Source: Stutzerimonas stutzeri
Lineage (GTDB): Bacteria; Pseudomonadota; Gammaproteobacteria; Pseudomonadales; Pseudomonadaceae
Reading direction: 5' to 3'
Assembly: GCF_024448715.1 (NCBI RefSeq)
Contig: NZ_JAMOHZ010000008.1
Coordinates: forward strand, 62,001 to 126,000
Length of the DNA stretch: 64,000 bases
In this document: positions 1-8,380 of the stretch, piece by piece
Layout: every line of letters begins with the position of its first letter
Position numbering within the stretch: the first letter of the stretch is position 1
Made by a program: the position numbers and the translations under genes
Notes under the pieces: generated by a model
The model's database searches: none
What the model was told of the DNA's origin: nothing
What the model saw: only the letters and a program-made list of their open reading frames with translations

Positions 1-1
1 T

Positions 2-421
2 GACGCGCTCGCCACCGGCGCCTATCTGCAACCACCGCAATCTGGCTTCAGCCTGGTATCGACCGAACACATTTGGGTTGCCGCCTCGCCGAAGGAAACC
101 GAACTCACCCATATGCAGCCGGGCCAACCGGTGGAAATCAGCGTCGACACCTATCCCGGCGTGACCTGGCATGGCACGGTTGAAAGCATTAGCCCGGCGT
201 CCAGCTCGAGCTTCTCCCTGCTTCCGGCGCAGAACACCACAGGCAACTGGGTGAAAGTAGTGCAGCGTATTCCGGTGCGCATCAGCATCGATGACGCCGC
301 TGGGAAACCACCTCTGCGTCACGGGATGAGTGTGGAAGCGGACGTCGACACCGGCCATCCCCGTGGCATGCCAGAATTATTCAGCGGCCTGTTCGTCAGC
401 AGGGCGCAGGCCCATGAGTGA
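2..421 (+). CDS. HlyD/EmrA-family efflux periplasmic adaptor, C-terminal part (5' truncated by window edge)
   Basis: This is the C-terminal 139 residues of a membrane-fusion protein that links an inner-membrane drug pump to an outer-membrane channel. The frame is open from base 2 with no start, so the N-terminal membrane anchor and hairpin lie outside the window. Visible is the beta-barrel section with the typical HIWVAAS and MQPGQPVEI stretches, followed by a VESISPASSSSFSLLP segment and NWVKVVQRIPVRI, both typical of EmrA/HlyD proteins. The stop codon overlaps the start of the next gene by 8 bases, so the two are translationally coupled as an EmrAB-type pair. The substrate cannot be inferred. 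Confidence 0.88.
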   Translation, partial: DALATGAYLQPPQSGFSLVSTEHIWVAASPKETELTHMQPGQPVEISVDTYPGVTWHGTVESISPASSSSFSLLPAQNTTGNWVKVVQRIPVRISIDDAAGKPPLRHGMSVEADVDTGHPRGMPELFSGLFVSRAQAHE

Positions 422-1955
422 CAGCGACACGGTGATGCCACCCTCCACGCAGCGGCTGATGATCACCGCATGCGTTGTGCTGGCGGTAATCATGCAGGCA
501 CTGGACACCACCATCGCTAATGTCGCCCTGCCCTATATGCAGGGCAGCGTGTCGGCCAGTTCAGACCAGATCAACTGGGTGCTGACCTCATACATCGTGG
601 CCGCCGCGATCATGACCCCACCCTCGGCATTTCTCGCTCGCCGCTTCGGACGCAAAACCGTATTGCTGTGGGCTATCGTCGGTTTCGTATTGTCATCGGT
701 GCTATGTGGAGTCGCCCAGTCGCTGGGAGAAATCATTGCGTTCCGGCTTATGCAGGGCCTGGCTGGGGCCGCGCTGGTTCCGTTGTCCCAAGGCATTCTG
801 CTGGATATTTATCCGCTGGAAGAGCGTGGCTCGGCCATGGGCCTGTTTGGCGTTTCAGTGATGGTCGGGCCGGTGCTTGGGCCGATGCTCGGCGGCTGGC
901 TGACCGAAAACCTCAGTTGGCGCTGGGTGTTTTTTATCAACCTGCCCATTGGCCTGTTGGCGCTGCTCGGCATTATTCGTTATGTCGCGGAAACACCGTC
1001 GGATAAAACTTCACGTCTCGACTGGCTAGGTTTCGGCTCCCTCAGCGTAGCTATCTTGGCGGTGCAATTGTTCCTTGACCGTGGCGAACAGCTGGGTTGG
1101 TTTTCATCCCTGGAGATTATCATCGAGGCTGTGGTGGCCCTCTCCGCCCTCTACGTTTTCCTTGTGCACACCTTCACAGCCAAAGACCCCTTTATCAGTC
1201 TGAGATTGTTCAAGGACCGCAACTTCAGCCTGAGCCTGGTATTTATCTTCATCATCGGTGTTACTTACCTCGCCTCCCTGGCGCTGATGACGCCGTACTT
1301 GCAGAACCTGATGGGTTACCCAGTACTGACGGCGGGGATGGCCTTGGGGCCCCGAGGCCTGGGCACCATGCTGACCATGTACCTGGCCGGGCGCCTGGTT
1401 GGCAAAGTCGACACGCGCTGGTTGTTGTTTTGGGGGCTTGCGCTTTCGGCTGGCTCGATGTGGCTGATGACCGGTTGGACGCCCGATGTGTCCATGCAAA
1501 CGGTGATCTACGTCGGCCTTATGCAGGGCGCCAGCCTTGGCTTCATGTTCGTACCGCTATCGACGGTCGCCTTTGCCACGCTGCCGGTGTCGCTGCGTGC
1601 GGACGGCACCGGGCTGTATAGCTTGTCGCGCAACGTCGGCTCCAGTGTGGGGATATCCATAGTTACCGTATTGCTGGTGCAGAACACGCAGATCAACCAT
1701 GCCGAAATCGGCGCGCATGTCACCGACTTCAACCGGGCCTTCGATGCCTGGCCAATCGGCAATGTGCTCGACCCGCTTACGGTCAGCGGGCGGGCGATGC
1801 TGGATAGCATGATCAGTACCCAAGCGAGCTGGATCGCCTACATCGACGACTTCAAGCTACTGATGGTGCTTTCGCTGGTAGTGATGCCATTGTTACTGGT
1901 GATGAAGCCGCCACGTACGCTACCGAGCAGCGATCATGGGCCGGTATTGGAATAA
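414..1955 (+). CDS. DHA2-family (EmrB/QacA) major facilitator drug efflux transporter
   Basis: A 513-residue proton-driven inner-membrane exporter with about 14 predicted membrane segments. The first helix carries the family motif LDTTIANVALPYMQG, followed by the loop motif ARRFGRKTVLL and, in helix 5, GPVLGPMLGGWLTE (motif C of antiporters). I chose the ATG at 414 because it overlaps the end of the upstream adaptor gene and gives the usual short N-terminus; the frame is open further upstream to 330 but that extension has no conserved residues. With the upstream adaptor it forms an EmrAB-type pump. The substrate is unknown. Confidence 0.92.
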   Translation: MSDSDTVMPPSTQRLMITACVVLAVIMQALDTTIANVALPYMQGSVSASSDQINWVLTSYIVAAAIMTPPSAFLARRFGRKTVLLWAIVGFVLSSVLCGVAQSLGEIIAFRLMQGLAGAALVPLSQGILLDIYPLEERGSAMGLFGVSVMVGPVLGPMLGGWLTENLSWRWVFFINLPIGLLALLGIIRYVAETPSDKTSRLDWLGFGSLSVAILAVQLFLDRGEQLGWFSSLEIIIEAVVALSALYVFLVHTFTAKDPFISLRLFKDRNFSLSLVFIFIIGVTYLASLALMTPYLQNLMGYPVLTAGMALGPRGLGTMLTMYLAGRLVGKVDTRWLLFWGLALSAGSMWLMTGWTPDVSMQTVIYVGLMQGASLGFMFVPLSTVAFATLPVSLRADGTGLYSLSRNVGSSVGISIVTVLLVQNTQINHAEIGAHVTDFNRAFDAWPIGNVLDPLTVSGRAMLDSMISTQASWIAYIDDFKLLMVLSLVVMPLLLVMKPPRTLPSSDHGPVLE

Positions 1956-2134
1956 GCAAATCGAGTTCGCTCTACGGTGAAGATGAGCCTCGAATCGTCA
2001 TCAAGCTAGCCTGAACGACTGCGACAACTCAACGCACCCTCGCGCTCCGAACCCCACCATTCTTGCGTTTGGCACATCGATTCCTTGTAGCTCTGTTCGA
2101 TCAGCCCTATACGTAACAAAGTATTTCGTTCAGA

Positions 2135-2153
2135 ATTGTCGCGAATCATTATC
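2135..2153 (+). promoter_or_regulatory. Partial Fur box upstream of ferrous iron uptake operon
   Basis: The right half, AATCATTATC at 2144-2153, matches the Fur consensus half-site exactly; the left half matches poorly (about 12 of 19 in total). It lies 55 bases before the start of the first iron-transport gene, where an iron-responsive operator is expected. The match is by eye. Confidence 0.5.
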
Positions 2154-2208
2154 GTTAACCATCACAGGTGCGAACTTCCCCGCTACCAATTAACTCTTCG
2201 GAGGCTTC

Positions 2209-2742
2209 ATGCGCATTCCCGCTACCCTCGCCGTCGCTTCACTGCTGCTCGCCCCCCTCGTCCAAGCCAAGGAATATCCAATCGGTGAACCGCAGCAGTG
2301 CGGCGGTATGGAAGTCGGTGCGGTGTACCTGCAGCCCGTCGAGATGGAACCTGCCGGCATGATGCTCGATGCCGCCAAGTCCGATGTGCATCTGGAAGCC
2401 GATATCGCCGCCACCGAGGGCAACCGCAACGGCTGGCAGGAAGGCAGCTTCGTGTCCTACCTGAACATCCGCTACGCGCTGAGCAAGAAAGGCTCCGACG
2501 AGAAGATCGAGGGCGACTTCCATCCGATGGTTGCCAATGACGGGCCGCACTACGGCGACAACGTCAAGCTGATGGGCCCAGGCAAGTACACGCTGACCTT
2601 CACCGTCTCGCCGCCAGGTGGCGATCACGCCATGTTCGGCCGCCATGTCGACAAGGAAACGGGCGTCGCGCCCTGGTTCGAACGCTGCGAGCTGAACTAC
2701 GAGTTCACCTACGCTGGCATCGGCAAGAAAGGCGGCTATTGA
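2209..2742 (+). CDS. ftrA: Periplasmic iron-binding protein, P19/FetP/FtrA family
   Basis: A 177-residue secreted protein with a signal peptide (residues 1 to about 20, ending LVQAKE). It matches the Tp34/P19 'Fe2+ transport' family: the stretch EYPIGEPQQCGGMEVGAVYL, the metal-site methionine region MEPAGMM, HLEADIAATEGN and the C-terminal MFGRHVDKETGV. In characterised systems (Campylobacter P19, E. coli FetP, Bordetella FtrA) this protein binds copper and iron and works with a partner FTR1 permease. GGAGG sits seven bases before the ATG. First gene of a four-gene operon in the Bordetella ftrABCD order. Confidence 0.88.
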   Translation: MRIPATLAVASLLLAPLVQAKEYPIGEPQQCGGMEVGAVYLQPVEMEPAGMMLDAAKSDVHLEADIAATEGNRNGWQEGSFVSYLNIRYALSKKGSDEKIEGDFHPMVANDGPHYGDNVKLMGPGKYTLTFTVSPPGGDHAMFGRHVDKETGVAPWFERCELNYEFTYAGIGKKGGY

Positions 2743-2756
2743 GCCGGAGGCCAGCC

Positions 2757-3086
2757 ATGCAACGCGCTCTGCTGTACGCCCTGCCCTTGCTCGCCGTTTT
2801 TTCCGGCGTGGCTCAGGCCGGGCTGCCAACCTACGAGCTGACCATTCGCGACGGCCATTTCGAGCCGGCGACTATTGAAGTGCCGGCTCGCCAGCGCTTC
2901 AAGATCGTCGTGATCAATGCCGGTAGCGGCCCGACCGAGTTCGAGAGCACGCCTCTGCGGGTGGAAAAGGTGCTCTCGCCTGGCGTCACCTCGTTCGTCG
3001 TGATTCACCCGCTCAAACCGGGTCGTTATCCCTTCTTCGACGAGTTCCACCTGGACCTCCCGGAAGGCGAAATCATCGCCAAGTAG
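2757..3086 (+). CDS. ftrB: Periplasmic cupredoxin-like protein of the FTR1 iron uptake system (FtrB-like)
   Basis: 109 residues with a signal peptide ending GVAQAG, followed by a small cupredoxin fold: TYELTIRDGHFEPATIEVPA, then GPTEFES and the C-terminal KPGRYPFFDEFH region. In Bordetella FtrB is proposed to oxidise ferrous iron or accept electrons from it before delivery to the FTR1 permease. The ATG at 2757 is preferred because CGGAGG lies at 2745-2750; the frame opens upstream with a TTG at 2739 that would overlap ftrA. Canonical copper ligands are not obvious from inspection, so metal binding is inferred from family. Confidence 0.82.
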   Translation: MQRALLYALPLLAVFSGVAQAGLPTYELTIRDGHFEPATIEVPARQRFKIVVINAGSGPTEFESTPLRVEKVLSPGVTSFVVIHPLKPGRYPFFDEFHLDLPEGEIIAK

Positions 3087-3185
3087 TCCCTGTGGCCTGC
3101 ACGGCTGGCGCACTTTCGGTCTCGACGCTTCGTCGCCGAATCGAGCAACAACCAGCCACGCGGGCCACCCCACAGGAGAACCGAA

Positions 3186-4043
3186 ATGGGCCAATCCCTG
3201 TTCATCGTCTGGCGCGAAAGCGTCGAGGCCCTGCTGGTCATCGGTATTCTGCATGCCTGGCTGAGCCAGCAACCGAATAACCGCCACGCGCTACGCATGC
3301 TTTGGGGTGGCGTAGCAGCCGGGTTGGGCCTGGCAACGCTATTGGCCTGGGGCATTCTCAGGGCTGGCGACTGGCTGGCTGGTCCGGCGGGAGAGTGGTT
3401 TCAGTGCGGCATGCTGGTGGTCGCCAGCGTCCTGATTCTGCAGATGGTCGGTTGGATGCATCATCACGGTCGCGACCTCAAACGCAGTCTGGTCGACAAT
3501 GCCGCGGCGCGTTTGAGCCAGGGCAGTGGCATCGGTCTGCTGGTGCTGGCGATGCTCGCCGTGGCCCGCGAAGGCAGCGAGACGGTGGTGTTCCTCTACG
3601 GTATCGGCCATCAGCAGCAGGGTACCGATCTTACCGGTTTCATCATCGGCGGCGTGCTTGGCTTCGTCCTCGCGCTGCTCAGCTATGCGGCTCTACAGGC
3701 CGGTAGCCGCGTGTTCTCCTGGAAGCGCTTCTTCAAGGTCAGCGAGGCCCTGCTGTTATTGCTCGGCGCTGCACTATTGATGGCCGGGCTCGATCGTTTC
3801 AGCGGTCAGCTCATGGGCATGGATGTGCCAGACGTGCTTTATACGGTCTTCGGTGACGCGCTGTGGGACAGCTCGGCGCTGCTCGATGATGGCGGCACGC
3901 TGGGCAGCACCATTGCCGGGCTGACCGGATACCGCGCCATGCCTTCGCTGGCGGCTGTAATTCTCATGGCGCTGTACTGGCTGGCCGTCTGGGCCTGGTT
4001 GCGACCAAGACCGGAGGCTCGTCTGGAGGCGCGCCCAGCATGA
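3186..4043 (+). CDS. ftrC: FTR1-family high-affinity iron permease
   Basis: A 285-residue, seven-helix inner-membrane permease. Both REXXE iron-binding signatures of the FTR1/EfeU family are present: RESVE at residues 10-14 and REGSE near residue 128. AGGAG precedes the ATG. The next gene overlaps it by four bases (ATGA). The order P19 protein, cupredoxin, FTR1 permease and Fe-S protein is that of Bordetella FtrABCD, which takes up ferrous iron under acidic, microaerobic conditions. Confidence 0.93.
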   Translation: MGQSLFIVWRESVEALLVIGILHAWLSQQPNNRHALRMLWGGVAAGLGLATLLAWGILRAGDWLAGPAGEWFQCGMLVVASVLILQMVGWMHHHGRDLKRSLVDNAAARLSQGSGIGLLVLAMLAVAREGSETVVFLYGIGHQQQGTDLTGFIIGGVLGFVLALLSYAALQAGSRVFSWKRFFKVSEALLLLLGAALLMAGLDRFSGQLMGMDVPDVLYTVFGDALWDSSALLDDGGTLGSTIAGLTGYRAMPSLAAVILMALYWLAVWAWLRPRPEARLEARPA

Positions 4044-5416
4044 TCGCCAGCACTCCCTGGCTGGCACGTATCGGCGACCTGCTGCGCCAGCATGCCAAGG
4101 CCATCCGCCTGATCCAGTGGCTAGTGGTCGGTTTCTATCTGGTCCTGCTGCTGGTGCCCGCCGTTCTTTCACTGCCGCCTTCCGAGGCGCGCATGCTCGA
4201 CAACATTACGGTGTTCGCCCAGTTCCTGTTCTGGGGGCTGTGGTGGCCGTTCGTCTTGCTGTCGATGGTGATTTTCGGCCGGCTCTGGTGCGGTGTGCTT
4301 TGTCCGGAAGGTTCGCTCAGCGAATGGATCAGCTGGCGCGGGCTGAACAAACGCACCCCGCAATGGATGCGCTGGAGCGGCTGGCCGACCGTGGCGTTCG
4401 TACTGACCACCGTCTACGGTCAACTGATCAGCGTCTATGACTACGGCCGTGCTGCGGCCTTGATTCTTGGCGGCTCGACGGTCGCGGCGATGATCGTTGG
4501 CTTTCTCTACGGTCGCGGCAAGCGCGTCTGGTGCCGGCACCTATGCCCGGTGAGCGGCGTGTTCGGTCTGCTCGCGCGCCTTGCGCCGATGCACTACAAG
4601 GTCGATGAAGAACGTTGGCAGGCCAATCAGGGACCGAAACTGGTCACGCCCAATTGCGCACCGCTGATCGACATCCGCCGCATGCAGGGCAATAGCGAAT
4701 GCCACGCCTGCGGTCGTTGCAGCGGGCAGCGCGGTGCCGTCGCCCTCGCCGCGCGATCGCCCAACGAAGAAATTCTCATCGTCGGCGAGCAGCCGCAAAA
4801 CAATCACTGGGACAGTATCCTGCTGCTGTTCGGCATGATCGGCTTGGCCATGGGCGCGTTCCAGTGGACAGTCAGCCCCTGGTTCATCACGCTCAAGCAG
4901 GCGGCGGCGGAATGGCTGGTTGATCGAGACATTTTCTGGCCGCTGCAGGCCAACGCACCTTGGTGGCTATTGACCCACTACCCGCAGGCCAACGACGCCT
5001 TCACCTGGCTCGATGGCACGGTGATCCTCGCTTACATTGGCGCCTGCTCGCTGATGATCGGCGGTGCGCTCTGGTTACTGTTGCGCGCCGCGGTGCGTCT
5101 GATGGGGCGTGGCGATAACGTATTCCAACATTTGGCGTTGGCCCTTACGCCACTGGGCGGGGCCGGTCTGTTTCTCGGCCTGTCGGCGACCACCGTCAAG
5201 CTGCTGCGTTACGAGGGTTTGATCCTCGCCTGGGCGCAGCCCGCCCGCGCATTGTTACTGGTTGGTGCCATAGGCTGGAGCCTGTATCTGGCCTGGAAGG
5301 TTATCAGCCGTTACGGTGCCAACGGCCTGCGCCGCCTGATGGCGTTCACCTGCTGCGGGCTTGGCACCGCGTTGGTCGGCTACGGCTGGTATCTGCAGTT
5401 CTGGGGCTGGAGCTGA
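4040..5416 (+). CDS. ftrD: Polytopic 4Fe-4S-binding membrane protein (FtrD/NapH/CcoG-like)
   Basis: 458 residues with several membrane helices and three cysteine clusters: CGVLCPEG near residue 91, CRHLCPVSGVFG near 165 and CHACGRCSG near 220. The first two are the CxxxCP motifs of the NapH/RdxA group; the third is a shorter ferredoxin-like cluster. FtrD in Bordetella is thought to pass electrons released by ferrous oxidation back to the membrane. Overlaps ftrC by four bases. The role is taken from the Bordetella system, not shown by the sequence alone. Confidence 0.85.
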   Translation: MIASTPWLARIGDLLRQHAKAIRLIQWLVVGFYLVLLLVPAVLSLPPSEARMLDNITVFAQFLFWGLWWPFVLLSMVIFGRLWCGVLCPEGSLSEWISWRGLNKRTPQWMRWSGWPTVAFVLTTVYGQLISVYDYGRAAALILGGSTVAAMIVGFLYGRGKRVWCRHLCPVSGVFGLLARLAPMHYKVDEERWQANQGPKLVTPNCAPLIDIRRMQGNSECHACGRCSGQRGAVALAARSPNEEILIVGEQPQNNHWDSILLLFGMIGLAMGAFQWTVSPWFITLKQAAAEWLVDRDIFWPLQANAPWWLLTHYPQANDAFTWLDGTVILAYIGACSLMIGGALWLLLRAAVRLMGRGDNVFQHLALALTPLGGAGLFLGLSATTVKLLRYEGLILAWAQPARALLLVGAIGWSLYLAWKVISRYGANGLRRLMAFTCCGLGTALVGYGWYLQFWGWS

Positions 5417-5432
5417 TTCGCTCGTTATCAGT

Positions 5433-5547
5433 CGGTGGGCTAAAGCGGAACGCCGCCCGGCCCACCCTACCGGTGACTACTGCGTAGGGTGGGCTTCAGC
5501 CCACTGCCCGGGTGCCGGTTACCACGTAGGGTGGGCTTCAGCCCACC
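5433..5547. repeat. Three GTAGGGTGGGC REP-like inverted repeats
   Basis: A long element at 5433-5470 begins CGGTGGGCTAAAGCGG and ends CGGCCCACCCTAC. Two short palindromic copies of the form GTAGGGTGGGCTTCAGCCCA follow at 5484-5504 and 5526-5547. They fill the space between ftrD and the next gene. The same family recurs at six other intergenic sites in this window. Confidence 0.85.
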
Positions 5548-5613
5548 GCATTCCGCTCAAGTCTCAAAGCTCACCTCGTCCAGCCTCCAGCGCTTTCCTG
5601 CCCTGCTCCACCC

Positions 5614-5823
5614 TCAAATTCCCTCGTCGCCTTCGAATTCTTCGGTGGCGCGGGCGACCATCTGCCGCCAGGCACCCGACTCTTCCGCCAATAGGCGCAT
5701 GGCTTTCAGGCTGGCCTCGAAAGCCAGCCGGTAGTGCTGTGCGTCATTTTCACTGGCGGCCCGATCGGCATGCGTCTGGGCTTCGCTCAATAGCGCCTCG
5801 AACTGGTCATGGTCCAGGGCCAT
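5614..5823 (-). CDS. Small hypothetical protein, 69 residues
   Basis: A short acidic, helical protein beginning MALDHDQFEALLSEAQTHAD, with a second half rich in Ala, Leu and Glu and a very acidic end (EEFEGDEGI). No signal peptide, membrane segment or cysteine. I do not recognise the family. GGAGACACC lies before the ATG in the minus orientation. It is an isolated gene between a repeat cluster and norR. The amphipathic pattern suggests a helical hairpin, perhaps a protein-binding role, but nothing firmer can be said. Confidence 0.6.
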   Translation of the reverse strand: MALDHDQFEALLSEAQTHADRAASENDAQHYRLAFEASLKAMRLLAEESGAWRQMVARATEEFEGDEGI

Positions 5824-5936
5824 AGGTGTCTCCTCGGTAGTGATCGATTTGAGCTTAGACCACCATCACATCAGGACGACTCGCTCCGATTGGCGGGCCG
5901 CCTCGACGGTGATCGGCATTCAACCAAGGCCAATCA

Positions 5937-7463
5937 TCACTTCAGCTTTAGCCGCCGCGCCAGCTTGTGCAGATTACTGGGGTCGACATCGAGCATCCGC
6001 GCCGCTTGCGCCCAGTTCTCGCCGCTGGCCTCCAGCGCACGAATAATCGCTTGGCGCTGACTGGTATCGACGGCTTCGCGCAGCGACACGATGTCCGACT
6101 GGGCCACCAGCTGCACCTCGGCAATCGGCGTCAGCGAGGTCGAGTTCGAGCTATCCAGATCGAGCAGATTCGGCTCCAGCGTGAGAATTTCGCTACGCGA
6201 CGCCCCACGGCTGAGCAGGCGTAGCGCCGCACGACTGATCACGTGCTCCAGCTCGCGTACATTGCCTGGCCAGGAATAAGCCAGCAGCGCCCTTTCGGCA
6301 GCTGGCGACAGCCGCATGCTGCGCAGCCCCAGACGCGCACGGTTCAGCTCGAGGAAATAGCCAGCGAGGATCAGGACATCATTGCCGCGCTCGCGAAGCG
6401 GCGGAATCGGGGCCGGATAGACCGACAATCGATGATAGAGATCGGCGCGGAAATCCCCGTCACGCACACTGTTCCGCAGGTTGCGGTTGGTCGCGGCGAT
6501 AATCCGTACATCGACCTGGCGCGGTTTGTCGGCTCCCAGCCGTTGAATCTCGCCGTTCTGCAAGGTACGCAACAGCTTCGCCTGGACGACCAGCGGCAAC
6601 TCACCCACCTCATCGAGCACGAGGGTGCCGCCGTTGGCCGCATCGAAACGCCCTGGGCGGTCGGTAGTGGCCCCGGAAAAGGCGCCCTTGACGTGACCGA
6701 ACAGCTCGCTTTCGGCCAGCGACTCCGGTAACGCCGCGCAATTGACCAGCACCAGCGGCTTGTTGCGTCGCCGCGAATGACGATGCAGCCAACGTGCGAA
6801 CAATTCCTTGCCTACCCCGGTTTCGCCCAGCAGCAGCACCGGCAGCTCGGAATCGGCCACCACTTCGAGCTCGCGCAGCAGATCGGCGATCACCTGGCTC
6901 TGGCCAAGGATTTCGCCATCGCCGGGCACCTGAGTGCTCTCCAGCACGTCGCTACGGACCAGGCGCAGGCCGCGGTTCTCATGCTCCAGGCGAGTGATGC
7001 GGATCGCCGCTTCGATCAACAAGGTGTAACGCTGCAGGTCGTGCCGGGCCTTGTCGTCGAAGGTGCCGGCATGCAGCGCATCGAGGGTCAGTGCGCCCCA
7101 CAGTTTGCCTTCGAGGTACAGGCTGACCCCCATGCAGTCGTGCACCGGCAAAGGCTCACCGGCGTGTTCGTCGAGCAGGCCATCATAGGGGTCGGGCAAG
7201 CGGCTGTCGGGTTCGAACCATGTCGGCTCGCGCTGAGAAAGAATCGCTGCCAGCCGCGGATGCTGGGCGACCACGAAGCGCCGACCGAGCGCCTCCTGAA
7301 CCAACCCCACCGCCGCCAGCGGGCGTAACGTGCCCTCGTCGAGGCGCAGCAATACAACCGCACCACAGCGAAAACGTTGATGCAGCGTATGCACCAGCCG
7401 CTGCAGACGAACCGCGTTGGGCAGTTCGATGGTCAAGTCGCCCAGAATCGATTCTTCGATCAT
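5937..7463 (-). CDS. norR: NorR-type nitric oxide-sensing sigma-54 activator
   Basis: 508 residues: N-terminal GAF domain (about 1-165), AAA+ sigma-54 activator domain (about 185-425) and a Fis-type helix-turn-helix at the C-terminus (WAQAARMLDVDPSNLHKLAR). The GAF domain keeps the PDPYDG and PVHDCMG segments that in E. coli NorR hold the Asp, His and Cys ligands of the non-haem iron that binds NO. The Walker A is GETGVGKE and the sigma-54 contact loop reads GAFSGA. It is divergent from cytochrome c-551, and no NO reductase or flavohaemoglobin gene lies beside it, so its target promoter is not obvious here. Confidence 0.9.
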   Translation of the reverse strand: MIEESILGDLTIELPNAVRLQRLVHTLHQRFRCGAVVLLRLDEGTLRPLAAVGLVQEALGRRFVVAQHPRLAAILSQREPTWFEPDSRLPDPYDGLLDEHAGEPLPVHDCMGVSLYLEGKLWGALTLDALHAGTFDDKARHDLQRYTLLIEAAIRITRLEHENRGLRLVRSDVLESTQVPGDGEILGQSQVIADLLRELEVVADSELPVLLLGETGVGKELFARWLHRHSRRRNKPLVLVNCAALPESLAESELFGHVKGAFSGATTDRPGRFDAANGGTLVLDEVGELPLVVQAKLLRTLQNGEIQRLGADKPRQVDVRIIAATNRNLRNSVRDGDFRADLYHRLSVYPAPIPPLRERGNDVLILAGYFLELNRARLGLRSMRLSPAAERALLAYSWPGNVRELEHVISRAALRLLSRGASRSEILTLEPNLLDLDSSNSTSLTPIAEVQLVAQSDIVSLREAVDTSQRQAIIRALEASGENWAQAARMLDVDPSNLHKLARRLKLK

Positions 7464-7794
7464 GGTTCCAGTTACCCTTCAAGGTTTTTTAAACCCTAAA
7501 CCGCCTCGGTACTTTTCACCAGCGGGGATGCCCATTCAAGCGCAAGCGGAACATTTCAGCGCTTCGGATAGCCATAGAAAGAACGAAGCCCATCGTCGCA
7601 GCGCTGTGCTGTTTGGCAAGCGGCTCCAAGCCGTCGAATGCGGAAATTTTCGCTGTCGAGCCAAATCATGATTGGCGACAAAAGATTTGCTTAGCCCAAC
7701 CGGTAAATTTAACGTGCACAACACCCGGTACGCTTATTCCGGGTCGGGGGCGGGCATCAAGATTCAACCCTGTTAGCCTTTTGAGGAAAGATTC
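7464..7794. other. Divergent intergenic region norR / cytochrome c-551
   Basis: 331 bases holding the promoters of both genes. The only structures I see are a near-palindrome CCAAATCATGATTGG at 7661-7675 and an AT-rich stretch TAAATTTAAC before the cytochrome gene. No clear Anr box (TTGAT-N4-ATCAA) and no convincing sigma-54 -24/-12 element was found by eye. Confidence 0.4.
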
Positions 7795-8109
7795 ATGAAG
7801 AAAATCTTAATTCCACTGCTCGCCCTGGGCGGCGCAATGGTTCTCCAGCCGGCCATGGCGCAGGACGGTGAAGCGCTGTTCAAGAGCAAGCCTTGCACTG
7901 CCTGCCACAGCGTCGACGCCAAGCTGGTCGGGCCGGCGCTGAAGGACGTTGCCGCCAAGTATGCTGGCCAGGAAGGCGCTGCCGATATGCTCGCTGACCA
8001 CATCAAGAACGGTACTCAAGGCAACTGGGGCCCGATCCCGATGCCGCCAAACCCGGTAACCGAAGAAGAAGCCAAAGCACTCGCCGAATGGGTGCTGAGC
8101 CTCAAGTAA
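7795..8109 (+). CDS. Cytochrome c-551 (periplasmic electron carrier)
   Basis: 104 residues: a signal peptide cleaved after AMA (residue 22) leaves an 82-residue monohaem cytochrome c. The haem-attachment motif CTACH is at residues 34-38, and the axial methionine lies in [10 protein letters not shown]. Length and sequence match the class I cytochrome c-551 of Pseudomonas, which donates electrons to cytochrome cd1 nitrite reductase or to cytochrome peroxidase. The usual nirM gene lies in the nir cluster; this copy stands alone next to norR, so it may be a paralogue or the relocated gene. TGAGGAAAG precedes the ATG. Confidence 0.92.
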   Translation: MKKILIPLLALGGAMVLQPAMAQDGEALFKSKPCTACHSVDAKLVGPALKDVAAKYAGQEGAADMLADHIKNGTQGNWGPIPMPPNPVTEEEAKALAEWVLSLK

Positions 8110-8380
8110 CAGCAAGCGACGCCATGCCCTTTCCCCGAATGCAGTCTTGCGTTTGGGAGCTCGCCTGGCGCTCTCTTTCCTCGTTCCCGCTGCCCTGGCG
8201 ATCGTCCCGACTGCCGAACGCCAGGCATCTCCCAGCATCTACCGGTACAGGACCGAGCTTCTGCCACGGCCTGTGCATGCCTCGGTCCCGCACTCACGCT
8301 CACGCAGTACCACAAGCGGCGCGAATCCCGGCCTCGGTTCGCTACAATCGTCAGCCCACTGACGACCCAAGGCCCCGCAC

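Noticed and set aside
7612..7640. Possible sigma-54 element TTGGCA upstream of cytochrome c-551
   Set aside because: No GC at the -12 distance; only the -24-like half is present.
8147..8362. Short plus-strand open frame between cytochrome c-551 and the LysR gene
   Set aside because: Composition resembles non-coding GC-rich DNA, no ribosome site or known family.
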